A stretch of DNA of 64,000 bases from Antarctobacter albus (GCF_900101505.1 NZ_FMZI01000007.1:62001-126000); one strand, 5' to 3'. Numbered from the stretch's first letter, positions 53,655 through 62,551 are shown. Notes: generated by a model from the sequence alone, not told the origin. Made by a program: numbers and translations.

Positions 53655-54521
53655 ATGGCGACCCAGCATTCGCGATCCGCAGCCCGTCTTATGATGGCCC
53701 CCGCGGTTTTCCTGCTTCTGGTCTGGATGCTTGTTCCGCTGTCCATGACCCTCTGGTTTTCCTTCCGCAAGTACCTGCCGCTGCGCGGCGGGGACCTGGG
53801 GTGGGCAGGCTTCGACAACTACGTCCGTTTCGTGACCTCCAGTGCCTTCTGGCCCAGCGTGATGACGACGTTGCTGATCGTCGGCGGCGTGCTGGTCGTG
53901 ACGGTGGTTCTGGGCGTGCTGCTGGCGATCCTCCTGGATCAGCCGATGTGGGGGCAGGGGGTGGTGCGCATCCTTGTCATCGCGCCCTTCTTCGTGATGC
54001 CCACCGTGTCGGCGCTGGTCTGGAAGAACATGTTCATGGACCCGGTGAACGGCCTCTTCGCGCATCTATGGAAGTTCTTCGGGGCCGAGCCGATTTCCTG
54101 GCTGTCAGAGGCGTCGATGCAGTCGCTGATCATGATCGTCAGCTGGCAATGGCTGCCCTTTGCGACGTTGATCCTTCTGACGGCGATCCAGTCGCTGGAC
54201 AGCGAACAACTGGAAGCCGCCGAGATGGACGGCGCCCCGCCGCTGGCACGTTTCTTCCACATCATCCTGCCGCACCTGAGCCGGGCCATCACCGTGGTGA
54301 TCCTGATCCAGACGATCTTCCTGCTGTCGATCTTTGCCGAGATCTTCGTCACCACCCAGGGTTCGTTCGGGACCAAGACGCTGACCTACCTGATCTTCCA
54401 GCGCGTGCTGGAAAGCCAGAACGTCGGACTGGGGTCCGCGGGCGGGGTCTATGCGATCATCCTGGCCAATATCGTCGCGCTGTTCCTGATGCGCATCGTC
54501 GGGAAGAACCTCGATGCCTGA
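53655..54521 (+). CDS. smoF: Sorbitol/mannitol ABC transporter permease
   Basis: 288 residues with six membrane helices. The start AARLMMAPAVFLLLVWMLVP is typical of MalF-like CUT1 permeases, and EAAEMDGAPPLARFFHIILP is the EAA loop that contacts the ATPase. GGGAGGAG site before the ATG. The protein pairs with SmoG in the inner membrane. Confidence 0.95.
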   Translation: MATQHSRSAARLMMAPAVFLLLVWMLVPLSMTLWFSFRKYLPLRGGDLGWAGFDNYVRFVTSSAFWPSVMTTLLIVGGVLVVTVVLGVLLAILLDQPMWGQGVVRILVIAPFFVMPTVSALVWKNMFMDPVNGLFAHLWKFFGAEPISWLSEASMQSLIMIVSWQWLPFATLILLTAIQSLDSEQLEAAEMDGAPPLARFFHIILPHLSRAITVVILIQTIFLLSIFAEIFVTTQGSFGTKTLTYLIFQRVLESQNVGLGSAGGVYAIILANIVALFLMRIVGKNLDA

Positions 54522-54540
54522 CCTTCATCTCCGCCGCGCC

Positions 54541-54594
54541 CCGGGCTTGACCCGGGGCCCCATCCCAACCGCAGAGGTTCCGGGGCAAGCCCGG
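54541..54594. repeat. Palindromic intergenic repeat between smoF and smoG
   Basis: Arms CCGGGCTTGACCCGG (54541-54555) and the reverse complement 54580-54594 pair over 15 bases with one mismatch around a loop of about 24 bases. The CCCGGGCTT...AAGCCCGGG core resembles dispersed palindromes seen in many alphaproteobacterial genomes; a related hairpin begins at 63970 in this window. Confidence 0.65.
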
Positions 54595-54611
54595 AACGGG
54601 AGGCTCTGAAC

Positions 54612-55442
54612 ATGGCACGCGCCGTCACGACACAACGCAAGGCGATCAACACCACGCTGGCCTGGGCCGTCGGTCTGCTGATCTTCTTTCCGATCCTCTG
54701 GACCATCCTGACCAGCTTCAAGACAGAGGCCCAGGCCATCAGCGATCCGCCGGTCTTCCTGTTCTTCGACTGGACGCTGGAAAACTACGCGGTGGTGCAG
54801 GAACGGTCGGACTACATGCGCTTCCTGTGGAACTCGGTGATCATCGCCGGTGGGTCCACGATCCTCGGCACGATCATCGCCATTCCCGCCGCCTGGTCGA
54901 TGGCCTTCGTACCGTCGCGCCGGACCAAGGACATCCTGCTGTGGATGCTGTCCACCAAGATGCTGCCCGCGGTCGGCGTGCTGTACCCGATCTACCTGCT
55001 CTTCATCAAGCTGGGCTGGCTGGACTCGCGGATCGGGCTGGTCATCGTGCTGATGCTCATCAACCTGCCGATCATCGTCTGGATGCTTTACACCTACTTC
55101 CGCGAAATTCCCGGAGAAATCCTGGAAGCGGCGCGGATGGACGGCGCCAGCCTGCGTGAGGAAATCCTCTACGTGCTGACCCCGATGGCGGTGCCGGGCA
55201 TCGCCTCGACCATCCTGCTCAACATCATCCTGGCGTGGAACGAGGCCTTCTGGACGCTCAATCTGACCGCCGCCAAGGCGGCCCCGCTGACCGCGTTCAT
55301 CGCCAGCTATTCCAGCCCCGAAGGGCTGTTCTACGCGAAACTTTCGGCGGCGTCGGTCATGGCCATCGCGCCGATCCTGATCATGGGCTGGTTCAGCCAG
55401 AAACAACTCGTCCGCGGCCTGACCTTCGGCGCGGTGAAATAA
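54612..55442 (+). CDS. smoG: Sorbitol/mannitol ABC transporter permease
   Basis: 276 residues, six helices, MalG-like. [20 protein letters not shown] and [20 protein letters not shown] (EAA loop) fit CUT1 permeases; [20 protein letters not shown] precedes the last helices and resembles SmoG/MtlG. GGGAGG nine bases before the ATG. Separated from smoF by a 90-bp spacer that is mostly the palindromic repeat. Confidence 0.95.
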   Translation: MARAVTTQRKAINTTLAWAVGLLIFFPILWTILTSFKTEAQAISDPPVFLFFDWTLENYAVVQERSDYMRFLWNSVIIAGGSTILGTIIAIPAAWSMAFVPSRRTKDILLWMLSTKMLPAVGVLYPIYLLFIKLGWLDSRIGLVIVLMLINLPIIVWMLYTYFREIPGEILEAARMDGASLREEILYVLTPMAVPGIASTILLNIILAWNEAFWTLNLTAAKAAPLTAFIASYSSPEGLFYAKLSAASVMAIAPILIMGWFSQKQLVRGLTFGAVK

Positions 55443-55455
55443 GGGGGAGAGACCC

Positions 55456-56460
55456 GTGGGACGTATTCAACTCAAGCAGGTCAAGAAGTCCTTTGGCGAC
55501 GTGACCGTGATCCCGCCCTTGGACCTGACCATCGAGGACGGAGAGTTCACCGTCTTCGTCGGCCCCTCGGGCTGCGGCAAGTCCACATTGCTGCGGCTGA
55601 TCGCAGGGCTGGAGGACACCACCGACGGCGTGATCGAGATCGACGGCAAGGATGCCACAGCGCTGCCGCCGGCCAAGCGCAGCCTGGCGATGGTGTTCCA
55701 GTCCTATGCGCTCTACCCTCACATGTCGGTGCGCAAGAACATTGCCTTCCCGATGAAGATGGCGGGCATGGACAAGGCCGAGCAGGAGCGCCGCATCGCC
55801 TCTGCCGCGAAAGCCCTGAACCTGACCGACTACCTGGACCGCCGTCCGGGCCAGCTGTCCGGCGGCCAGCGCCAGCGTGTCGCCATCGGGCGGGCCATCG
55901 TGCGGGAACCGGCGGCCTTCCTCTTCGACGAGCCGCTGTCCAACCTCGACGCTGCCCTGCGCGTGGGGATGCGGATGGAAATCAGCGAACTGCACAAGAA
56001 GCTGGACACGACGATGATCTACGTCACCCACGACCAGGTCGAGGCGATGACGATGGCCGACAAGATCGTGGTCCTGCAGGCGGGCGTGATCGAGCAGGTG
56101 GGCAGCCCTCTGGAGCTGTACCGCAGCCCCCGCAACAAGTTCGTCGCTGGTTTCATCGGCTCACCCAAGATGAATTTCATCGAAGGCCCCGAGGCGGCCA
56201 AGCACGACGCGCAGACCATCGGCATCCGTCCCGAACATATCGAGGTCTCGACCTCCGAGGGGTTGTGGCAGGGCAAGGTTGGCGTGGCCGAACACCTGGG
56301 GTCCGACACTTTCATCCATGTCCACGGCGTACCGGGCTGTGACCCGATGACCGTCCGCGTGGGGGGTGAAATCCCGGTGCATCACGGCGACACGGTCTTT
56401 CTGAACCCGAACCTGGATCACCTGCACCGCTTTGATGCCGAGGGGCTGCGCATCCAATGA
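55456..56460 (+). CDS. smoK: Sorbitol/mannitol ABC transporter ATP-binding protein
   Basis: 334 residues starting at GTG with GGGGGAGAG ahead. Walker [11 protein letters not shown] (36-44), Q-loop [40 protein letters not shown], Walker [16 protein letters not shown] and H-loop [15 protein letters not shown] are complete; the C-terminal 100 residues are the TOBE/OB region of MalK-type subunits ([10 protein letters not shown]). Energises SmoEFG. The stop overlaps smoS by 4 bases. Confidence 0.96.
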   Translation: MGRIQLKQVKKSFGDVTVIPPLDLTIEDGEFTVFVGPSGCGKSTLLRLIAGLEDTTDGVIEIDGKDATALPPAKRSLAMVFQSYALYPHMSVRKNIAFPMKMAGMDKAEQERRIASAAKALNLTDYLDRRPGQLSGGQRQRVAIGRAIVREPAAFLFDEPLSNLDAALRVGMRMEISELHKKLDTTMIYVTHDQVEAMTMADKIVVLQAGVIEQVGSPLELYRSPRNKFVAGFIGSPKMNFIEGPEAAKHDAQTIGIRPEHIEVSTSEGLWQGKVGVAEHLGSDTFIHVHGVPGCDPMTVRVGGEIPVHHGDTVFLNPNLDHLHRFDAEGLRIQ

Positions 56461-57227
56461 CACGGCTGACGGGAAAGGTGGCGCTGGTCACCGGCGGCGC
56501 GCGCGGCATAGGCCGCGCGATCTGCCAGGCCTATGCGCGCGAGGGGGCGCGGGTCGCCGTGGCCGACCTGATGGCAGACGAGGCCCGCGATTGTGCCGCG
56601 ACGCTGGCCGACACTGGCATGGCGCTGGGCATGGACGTGACTGACCCTGCCTCCATCGCCAAGGGGGTTGCACAGGTCGAGGCCGAATGGGGCGGGATCG
56701 ACGTGCTGGTGAACAACGCCGGTATCTTCAACATGGCCTCGATCGACCGGATCACCCCAGAGGACTATCGCCGCCAGTTCGCCGTCAATGTCGGCGGCAC
56801 GCTCTTTGCGATTCAGGCCGTTGTGCCGGGGATGAAGGCACGCGGTGGCGGGGCGATCATCAACTTTTCCTCGCAGGCCGGACGCCGCGGAGAGCCGAAC
56901 ATCGCCGTCTACTGTGCCACCAAGGCGGCGGTGATCTCGGTCACGCAGTCGCTGGCGCTGGAACTGGCCGGGAGCGGCATCCGGGTCAACGCCATCGCGC
57001 CCGGCGTCATCGACACCCCCATGTGGGAGGTCGTCGACGGGCTGTTCGCCGAATACGAGAACAAGCCCAGGGGCCAGAAGAAACGCGAAGTGGGCGAGGC
57101 GGTGCCGCTGGGCCATATGGGCACACCCGAAGAGGTGGCCGACCCCTGCGTCTTCCTGGCCTCAGACGAGGCCCGCTACATCACCGCGCAATGCCTGAAT
57201 GTCGATGGCGGGAACTGGATGAGCTGA
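56457..57227 (+). CDS. smoS: Sorbitol dehydrogenase (L-iditol 2-dehydrogenase), SDR family
   Basis: 256 residues of a classical short-chain dehydrogenase. [20 protein letters not shown] is the NAD-binding TGxxxGx[12 protein letters not shown] the NAG motif, [20 protein letters not shown] holds the catalytic Ser, Tyr (about 153) and Lys (157). FNM and RRGE around the active site and the ending [11 protein letters not shown] match SmoS of Rhodobacter, which oxidises D-sorbitol to D-fructose. Overlaps smoK by 4 bases and mtlK by one. Confidence 0.95.
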   Translation: MTRLTGKVALVTGGARGIGRAICQAYAREGARVAVADLMADEARDCAATLADTGMALGMDVTDPASIAKGVAQVEAEWGGIDVLVNNAGIFNMASIDRITPEDYRRQFAVNVGGTLFAIQAVVPGMKARGGGAIINFSSQAGRRGEPNIAVYCATKAAVISVTQSLALELAGSGIRVNAIAPGVIDTPMWEVVDGLFAEYENKPRGQKKREVGEAVPLGHMGTPEEVADPCVFLASDEARYITAQCLNVDGGNWMS

Positions 57228-58705
57228 TGACCGGGAGCCTTGTCAAACTGAGCAATGCGGCACTGGTGGACTTGCCTGGGGGCGTGTCCGCGCCCACCTA
57301 CGACCGTGACGCGCTGACGCCCGGGATCGTGCATATCGGTCTGGGCAACTTTCACCGGGCGCACCAGGCCTGGTATCTGCACCGGTTGATGCAACAGGGC
57401 CTGGCGCAAGACTGGGCCATCGTAGGGGCGGGTGTCCGCCCCTACGATGAGGCGCAGCGGTTGAAGATGGCAGAGCAGGATTACCTGACCACGCTGATCG
57501 AACTGGACCCCAAGGGGACATCGGCCGAGGTGGTCGGCTCGATGATCGACTATGTGCCCATCGTCGAGGGCAACGGCCCCCTGATCGAGCGCATGGCCGA
57601 TCCGGCGATCCGGATTGTCGCGCTGACCGTTACCGAAGGCGGGTACTACCTGGATCCGGCGACAAAGGCCTTTGATCCTGCGCACCCCGACATGCGCTAT
57701 GACGCCGCCAACCTGGATGCGCCGCGCACCGCCTTTGGCGCCATGATTGCCGCATTGAGGCGCCGTCGCGACAGCGGCGCCGGTCCGTTCACTTGCCAGA
57801 GCTGCGACAATCTCCCCGGCAACGGGACCAAGCTGGAGGAGGTCATCCTGGGCCTTGCCCGCCTCGCGGATCCGGCGCTGGCCGACTGGATCGCAGCGGA
57901 ATGCAGCTTTCCCAACTCGATGGTGGATTGCATCGTCCCGGCGACCGGCCCGCGCGAACTGGCGCTGGTGCGGGATTTCGGCATCGACGACGCCGTGCCC
58001 GTCACCCATGAGAATTTCCGCCAATGGGTGATCGAGGATCGCTTTTGCGCCGGGCGCCCGCCCTGGGAAGAGGTGGGGGCGACCATTTCGGACGATGTGC
58101 ACGCCTATGAGGCGATGAAACTGCGCATCCTGAACGGTGGCCACCAGGTGATTGCCGATCCGGCCGAGATCCTGGGGATCGAGACGATCCACGACACGAT
58201 GGCCCACCCGCTGATCCGGGGCCTGTTCCGCAAGGTAGCGTTGGAGGAAATGGCGCCGCATGTGCATCCGGTTCCGGGAATGACGCCAGAGGCCTATGTC
58301 GACCTGATCGATACGCGGTTTTCCAACCCGAAGATCGCCGACACCGTGCGCCGCGTGGCCTTTGATGGCTCGTCGCGTCATACCGGCGCGGTCCTGCCGG
58401 TGATCCGCGACGCGGTGGCGGCAGGAACACCGCTGGCCGGGCTGGCCCTGTCGCAGGCGCTTTGGGCCAGGATGTGTGCCGGCACCCGCGAGGACGGGTC
58501 GGAGATCGTGCCCAACGATCCGGTTTGGGGCGACCTGGTGCAGGCGGCGCGCGCCGCGAAAGACAGGCCGCAGGCCTGGCTGGACCAGCGACAGTTCTAT
58601 GGCGCGCTGGCAGATGACGCGGGTTTCGCGGCGGCTTTTGCCGAGGCACTGGCCCGGGTCTGGGCCGAAGGAACAGAGGCAGCGATCCGCGCCTACCTGG
58701 ACTGA
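57227..58705 (+). CDS. mtlK: Mannitol 2-dehydrogenase (long-chain polyol dehydrogenase)
   Basis: 492 residues, normal for the PSLDR family. GIVHIGLGNFHRAHQAWYLH is the NAD-binding N-terminus, SCDNLPGNGTKLEEVILGLA the next conserved block, and AYEAMKLRILNGGHQVIADP holds the catalytic lysine and the N/H pair. It oxidises D-mannitol to D-fructose. The family signature VDRIxP reads FPNSMVDCIVPAT here: cysteine in place of the usual arginine. The ATG overlaps the smoS stop (TGATG). Ends the smo operon. Confidence 0.94.
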   Translation: MTGSLVKLSNAALVDLPGGVSAPTYDRDALTPGIVHIGLGNFHRAHQAWYLHRLMQQGLAQDWAIVGAGVRPYDEAQRLKMAEQDYLTTLIELDPKGTSAEVVGSMIDYVPIVEGNGPLIERMADPAIRIVALTVTEGGYYLDPATKAFDPAHPDMRYDAANLDAPRTAFGAMIAALRRRRDSGAGPFTCQSCDNLPGNGTKLEEVILGLARLADPALADWIAAECSFPNSMVDCIVPATGPRELALVRDFGIDDAVPVTHENFRQWVIEDRFCAGRPPWEEVGATISDDVHAYEAMKLRILNGGHQVIADPAEILGIETIHDTMAHPLIRGLFRKVALEEMAPHVHPVPGMTPEAYVDLIDTRFSNPKIADTVRRVAFDGSSRHTGAVLPVIRDAVAAGTPLAGLALSQALWARMCAGTREDGSEIVPNDPVWGDLVQAARAAKDRPQAWLDQRQFYGALADDAGFAAAFAEALARVWAEGTEAAIRAYLD

Positions 58706-59052
58706 TGGCGCAGTGTAGTTCTTGATTTTTGAATTGAAATCAAGGTGGTAAGGCGAGGTTTGGTGATGCCTCATCTCATGAGACCTGGTGCCTGTGCGCC
58801 GGGTTTCCTCGTTTTCGGCACCTTTGTCCTACCCCTTGCTTCAACAACATTTCGGGTTTCAGACAAATTATAGGCAAGCAAGAAGAGGGTTTTAGCCTTC
58901 TGTTCATCCGCAGCGGTGAGGTTGGCGGCGCACCTGAAGCGGTGGCGCAGACCGATACCAAGGCCTGCATCCGTCAGAACGACGTCAGCAAAGCCGATCG
59001 CGGCAAATGAAACCGGCGCCAAAATGCGCTTTCGAACAGCAAGGGCAAGAAT
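58706..59052. other. 347-bp intergenic region between mtlK and the flagellin gene
   Basis: No supportable gene. It starts with an A+T-rich hairpin, CTTGATTT (58721-58728) with AAATCAAG (58737-58744), that may end the smo transcript, and contains a TCTCATGAGA palindrome (58774-58783). The stretch 58840-58900 is A+T-richer than the surroundings and probably holds the flagellin promoter; I could not match a FliA or sigma-54 consensus with confidence. Confidence 0.5.
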
Positions 59053-60384
59053 ATGTCTAGCATCCTGACGAACAATGGCGCGATGGTCGCGCTGCAAACC
59101 CTCAAATCCATCAACTCCAACCTTCTGGACACGCAGTCGGAAATCTCGACGGGCAAGCGTGTCGCGACCTCCAAGGACAACTCGGCTGTCTGGGCCATCT
59201 CCAAGGTGATGGAAGCGGACGTAAAGGGCTTCAAGGGGATTTCCGACAGCCTCAACCTGGGCCAGTCCACCGTCGCCGTCGCACGCCAGGCGGCGGAAAC
59301 GACGACTGAACTGCTGACCGAGATCAAGGCCCGCATCGTCGCCGCGCAAGAGGAAAACGTCGACCGCGACAAGATCCAGGCGGACATCGACGCCCTGCGC
59401 AACCAGATCGTCGGCGTCGTCGGCGCGGCGCAGTTCAACGGTCTGAACCTGCTGTCGAACACGGACACCACCGCAGGCACCGGGTCGGTCAACATCCTGG
59501 CCTCGCTGGATCGGTCGGGCACCGGCGTGACCGCATCGGACATCACGGTGCAGAAACAGGACCTTGGGCTTGGCGCGGCCTCGATCGACGTGGCCTCGGC
59601 CGCGGCAACTGCGGCGGCCTCTGACGTTCTGTCGGGTGCGGCCAACACCTCTGCCGTTGCCCTGACCGGCAACGCGACACAGCCGACCACCGCCGCGGTC
59701 GTCGGTCAGACCGCGGGTGCGGGCACTGCGACCGTGGCCGCCGGAACCGGCTTCTCGATCGAAATCACGGGCGGCGCGGCGGGTCTGGCGACGTTCAACA
59801 CCACGGCCACCGCCGGCGCGCAGGAAATCACCTATGTCGCCCGTGACGGCGATACCGAGGCGGATGTCACGGCCGGACTTGTCGCAGCTTTCAACAAGTA
59901 TGTGGCAGACAATTCCGACATCACCGATGGCCTCGGCATCGCGGCTGCGGTGAACGCCACAAACGCGAACCAGATCGACTTTACCGGTGCCAACAACGCT
60001 GGCGACAACTTCTCGGTCCAGGTCCGCAGCTATGACCTGGGCGACGCGACCATCGGTGGCCGTCTCGAGGCCTTGGCGGATATCGACGTGACAACGCAGG
60101 AAGGCGCCGATGCCGCCCTGCTGGAGGTCGAGACACTGATCCAGATCGCCATCGACTCGGCATCGGCCTTTGGTTCGGCCCAGGGCCGGATCGAGACCCA
60201 GGCGGATTTCGTCTCGCAGCTGACCGATGCGCTGAAATCCGGCATCGGTGCGCTGGTCGATGCCGACATGGAAGAGGCTTCGGCCCGCCTGCAGGCGCTC
60301 CAGGTCCAGCAACAGCTGGGTGTCCAGGCGCTGTCGATTGCCAACCAGGCGCCGCAGTCGCTGCTGTCGCTGTTCCAGGGCTGA
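59053..60384 (+). CDS. Flagellin
   Basis: 443 residues. The N-terminal D0/D1 helices (MSSILTNNGAMVALQTLKSI and NLLDTQSEISTGKRVATSKD) and C-terminal helix (LQALQVQQQLGVQALSIANQ, then APQSLLSLFQG) are typical of alphaproteobacterial flagellins; the alanine/threonine-rich middle (about 170-320) is the variable surface domain. No secretion signal, as expected for type III export. No other flagellar gene is in the window, so it is either a solitary fliC or at the edge of a cluster elsewhere. Weak AAGGG site 10 bases before the ATG. Confidence 0.96.
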   Translation: MSSILTNNGAMVALQTLKSINSNLLDTQSEISTGKRVATSKDNSAVWAISKVMEADVKGFKGISDSLNLGQSTVAVARQAAETTTELLTEIKARIVAAQEENVDRDKIQADIDALRNQIVGVVGAAQFNGLNLLSNTDTTAGTGSVNILASLDRSGTGVTASDITVQKQDLGLGAASIDVASAAATAAASDVLSGAANTSAVALTGNATQPTTAAVVGQTAGAGTATVAAGTGFSIEITGGAAGLATFNTTATAGAQEITYVARDGDTEADVTAGLVAAFNKYVADNSDITDGLGIAAAVNATNANQIDFTGANNAGDNFSVQVRSYDLGDATIGGRLEALADIDVTTQEGADAALLEVETLIQIAIDSASAFGSAQGRIETQADFVSQLTDALKSGIGALVDADMEEASARLQALQVQQQLGVQALSIANQAPQSLLSLFQG

Positions 60385-60427
60385 CCCGCCCCTGAGGCCC
60401 TTGGGGGCCGCAAAGGCCTTGCTCTCG

Positions 60428-60455
60428 AAGGGGCGGCGCATCTGCGCCGCCCCTT
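60428..60455 (+). terminator. Intrinsic terminator after flagellin
   Basis: A perfect 13-bp G+C-rich stem (60428-60440 with 60443-60455); the innermost pairs must open to form the loop. TTTGCCGTTTT follows. Confidence 0.88.
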
Positions 60456-60482
60456 TGCCGTTTTCGGATGAGCGCAAAAGGT

Positions 60483-60499
60483 TGCCCAATTTTTGGGCA
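60483..60499. promoter_or_regulatory. 17-bp palindrome resembling an NtrC site, upstream of nasT
   Basis: TGCCCAATTTTTGGGCA is a perfect palindrome with the TGC-N11-GCA geometry of NtrC sites (enteric consensus TGCACC-N5-GGTGCA), about 80 bases before the nasT start. NtrC control of nitrate-assimilation genes is well established in related bacteria; binding here is inference. Confidence 0.45.
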
Positions 60500-60570
60500 T
60501 CATGCCGGGTTGGCGGGCATCCGGGGGCGCCCGCGCTTGCCCTGCGCCGCGCCAGTGGTGAAAAGACCTC

Positions 60571-61155
60571 ATGTCGGATCGGATCACCATCGTCGTCGTC
60601 GAGGAAGACCGCGAGCGCGCGATCTCGATCGTCGATGCGCTGCGCGCCTCGGGCCCTTATGACGTGCATGTCATAGGCAATGCGTCCAGCCTGGCGCGCC
60701 GGATCGGCGCTCTGGCCCCCGATGTCGTGCTGATCGACATCGACAACCCGACCCGTGACATGCTTGAGGAACTGACGTTGGCCTCCGGCCCGCTGGAACG
60801 TCCTGTTGCCATGTTCGTCTCGGGAGCCGCAAGCGGTCTGGCGCGAGAGGCGGTCGAGGCGGGCCTGTCGGCCTATGTCGTCGACGGGATGCAGCCGGAT
60901 CGGCTCAAACCTGTTCTCGACGCCGCCATCGCCCGGTTCCAGATGATGCGCCAGATGCGCCGGGAACTGGCCGAGACCCGCCGTGCGCTGGAGGAACGCA
61001 AGGTTATCGACCGCGCAAAGGGGCTGCTGATGAAGGCCCGCGGCATCGAAGAGGAAGAGGCCTATGCCCTGTTGCGCAAGGCCGCGATGGACCAGGGGCG
61101 CCGCGTGGCCGACGTGGCCGAGGCTCTGGTCACGGCATCGGGGCTCTTGTCATGA
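60571..61155 (+). CDS. nasT: ANTAR-domain antiterminator NasT
   Basis: 194 residues. An N-terminal receiver-like domain (TIVVVEEDRERAISIVDALR, DVVLIDIDNPTRD with Asp56 or 58 at the phospho-acceptor position) is joined by a coiled coil to a C-terminal ANTAR RNA-binding domain (RRALEERKVIDRAKGLLMKA, IEEEEAYALLRKAAMDQGRR). NasT binds two-hairpin RNA leaders and prevents termination; NasS holds it inactive when nitrate is absent. It overlaps nasS by 4 bases, and a candidate target RNA lies upstream of nrtA. Confidence 0.95.
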   Translation: MSDRITIVVVEEDRERAISIVDALRASGPYDVHVIGNASSLARRIGALAPDVVLIDIDNPTRDMLEELTLASGPLERPVAMFVSGAASGLAREAVEAGLSAYVVDGMQPDRLKPVLDAAIARFQMMRQMRRELAETRRALEERKVIDRAKGLLMKARGIEEEEAYALLRKAAMDQGRRVADVAEALVTASGLLS

Positions 61156-62324
61156 AGATGGTCAGGCTGCCCACGGCATTTGTGCCGCTGGTTGACGCGG
61201 CACCACTGATCGTGGCCGAGGAGATGGGGTTTGCCCGCGAAGAAGGAATCGCGCTGGATCTGATCGCGGCGCCCTCGTGGTCGTCGGTGCGCGACATGCT
61301 GGCCTTTGGCCGCGTGGATGCGGCGCAGTTGCTGTCCCCTGTGCCCGTCGCGATGGCTCTGGGGCTGGGCGGGGTGACACAGCCGGTGTCGGCGGTCTCT
61401 GTCCTGTCGGTCAATGGCAACGTGATCGGCGTCAGCCGCGCGCTGGAGGATCGGTTGCGCGCCTCGGGGTACGGGTTCGATTTCCATGATGCGGCAGGCG
61501 CGGCCCGCGCCCTTGTCGCCGTTGCGGATCGGCCGCTTGTCTTCGGCGTGCCTTTCCCCTTCTCCATGCACGTCGAACTGCTGCACTACTGGCTGGAGTC
61601 CTCCGGCCTCGCCGAAAAGGGGTTTGAGGTGCGCACCGTGCCGCCGCCGCTCATGGTGCGCGCCCTCGCCGAGGGGGACGTGGATGCCTTTTGCGTGGGC
61701 GAGCCCTGGGGGTCGGCTGCGGTCGAGGCCGGGGCCGGGGCGCTCTTGCTGCCGGGCAAGGCGGTCTGGTCCTTTGCGCCGGAAAAGGTGCTGGCCGTGC
61801 GCACCGACTGGGCCGAGACAGAACCTCACCTGCTGGGCAAGCTGATGCGCGCGGTCTGGCGGGCGGGGCGCTGGCTGGATGCGCCGGGGCACCGCACCTC
61901 GGCGGCAGAGATCCTGGCTCAGAAACCCTATCTCGACCTGCCGTCCGAGGTGGTCGATCGCGCCCTTTCCGGGCGGCTGACGATTTCGAGCCATGCCGAA
62001 CAGCGCCTTGTCGATGGTTTCGTCGCCTTCCACGAAGGGGCTGCGAATTTTCCCTGGCGCAGCCAAGCCAAGTGGATCGCGCATCGGCTTGCCGGGCGCC
62101 TGGGGCTGGACGAGGCCCAGGCGCGCGCGCGGGCGGCAGAGGTCTTTCGCAGCGATATCTACCGCGCACAGATGGCTTCCACGGGGGCCGATCTGCCCGG
62201 TGCGTCCGAGAAACTCGAAGGCGCGATTCGCGAGGAAACCGCCGTCGCTTCGCGGAAAGGTGGTCTGATGCTGCCGCCAGATGCGTTCTTTGATGGGCGC
62301 GTTTTTGACCCTGACCGCATATGA
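61152..62324 (+). CDS. nasS: Cytoplasmic nitrate/nitrite sensor NasS
   Basis: 390 residues of the NrtA/CmpA-like nitrate-binding fold. It has no signal peptide (MKMVRLPTAFVPLVDAAPLI), which distinguishes the cytoplasmic sensor from the periplasmic NrtA at 62603. EEMGFAREEGIALDLIAAPS, GVPFPFSMHVELLHYWLESS and DAFCVGEPWGSAAVEAGAGA are conserved with NrtA (CVGEPW appears in both). NasS binds NasT and releases it on nitrate binding. ATGA overlap with nasT indicates a coupled pair. Confidence 0.94.
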   Translation: MKMVRLPTAFVPLVDAAPLIVAEEMGFAREEGIALDLIAAPSWSSVRDMLAFGRVDAAQLLSPVPVAMALGLGGVTQPVSAVSVLSVNGNVIGVSRALEDRLRASGYGFDFHDAAGAARALVAVADRPLVFGVPFPFSMHVELLHYWLESSGLAEKGFEVRTVPPPLMVRALAEGDVDAFCVGEPWGSAAVEAGAGALLLPGKAVWSFAPEKVLAVRTDWAETEPHLLGKLMRAVWRAGRWLDAPGHRTSAAEILAQKPYLDLPSEVVDRALSGRLTISSHAEQRLVDGFVAFHEGAANFPWRSQAKWIAHRLAGRLGLDEAQARARAAEVFRSDIYRAQMASTGADLPGASEKLEGAIREETAVASRKGGLMLPPDAFFDGRVFDPDRI

Positions 62325-62438
62325 TGCACAATTATGCGGCAGTGCAGCGTGCCAGTTCGGGTGATTTCCGAATCTGGCGCCGCAGTGCAGCAGAAAAACG
62401 TTGCCGCGCCCCGGATCGCTGACGCAGGATAAACCCAT

Positions 62439-62486
62439 CGACGTGCAATGGCGTACGTCGCGCGAAATACCTCCCATAGACCGGGA
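62439..62486 (+). promoter_or_regulatory. Candidate two-hairpin NasT (ANTAR) RNA target in the nrtA leader
   Basis: Hairpin 1 (62439-62460) has an 8-bp stem (one G-U pair) closing the hexaloop AAUGGC, with A at loop position 1 and G at position 4, as required of ANTAR RNA targets. After an 11-base linker, TCCC (62472-62475) pairs with GGGA (62483-62486) around AUAGACC, again A1/G4 but seven bases. The second hairpin is less certain. Directly upstream of a terminator-like structure and nrtA. Confidence 0.7.
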
Positions 62487-62499
62487 TCATCCGAGCAAC

Positions 62500-62551
62500 G
62501 CCGCTCACTCTTTGTCTGTCACCGGACAAAGCGTGTTTGCGGCATTTTGTC
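62500..62551 (+). terminator. Leader terminator (attenuator) before nrtA
   Basis: GCCGC (62500-62504) pairs with GCGGC (62539-62543), CAC (62506-62508) with GTG (62533-62535) and CTTTGTC (62510-62516) with GACAAAG (62525-62531), giving one long interrupted hairpin followed by ATTTTGTCTT. It lies between the ANTAR-type hairpins and the nrtA start and would stop transcription unless NasT acts. Confidence 0.68.

Noticed and set aside
58776-58970. 64-codon minus-strand frame in the mtlK-flagellin spacer
   Set aside because: No ribosome-binding site, no motif, and not continuous with any neighbouring gene; kept only as part of the intergenic description.
58771-60669. 632-codon open frame on the minus strand across the flagellin gene
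   Set aside because: Runs antisense to a clear flagellin; the sequence shows no domain and is rich in A, R and D as expected of a shadow.
62355-62380. Bulged stem-loop just after nasS as the first ANTAR hairpin
   Set aside because: The stem is long, but its loop (GTGATTT) lacks the A1/G4 bases; it may serve as an intercistronic stem instead.
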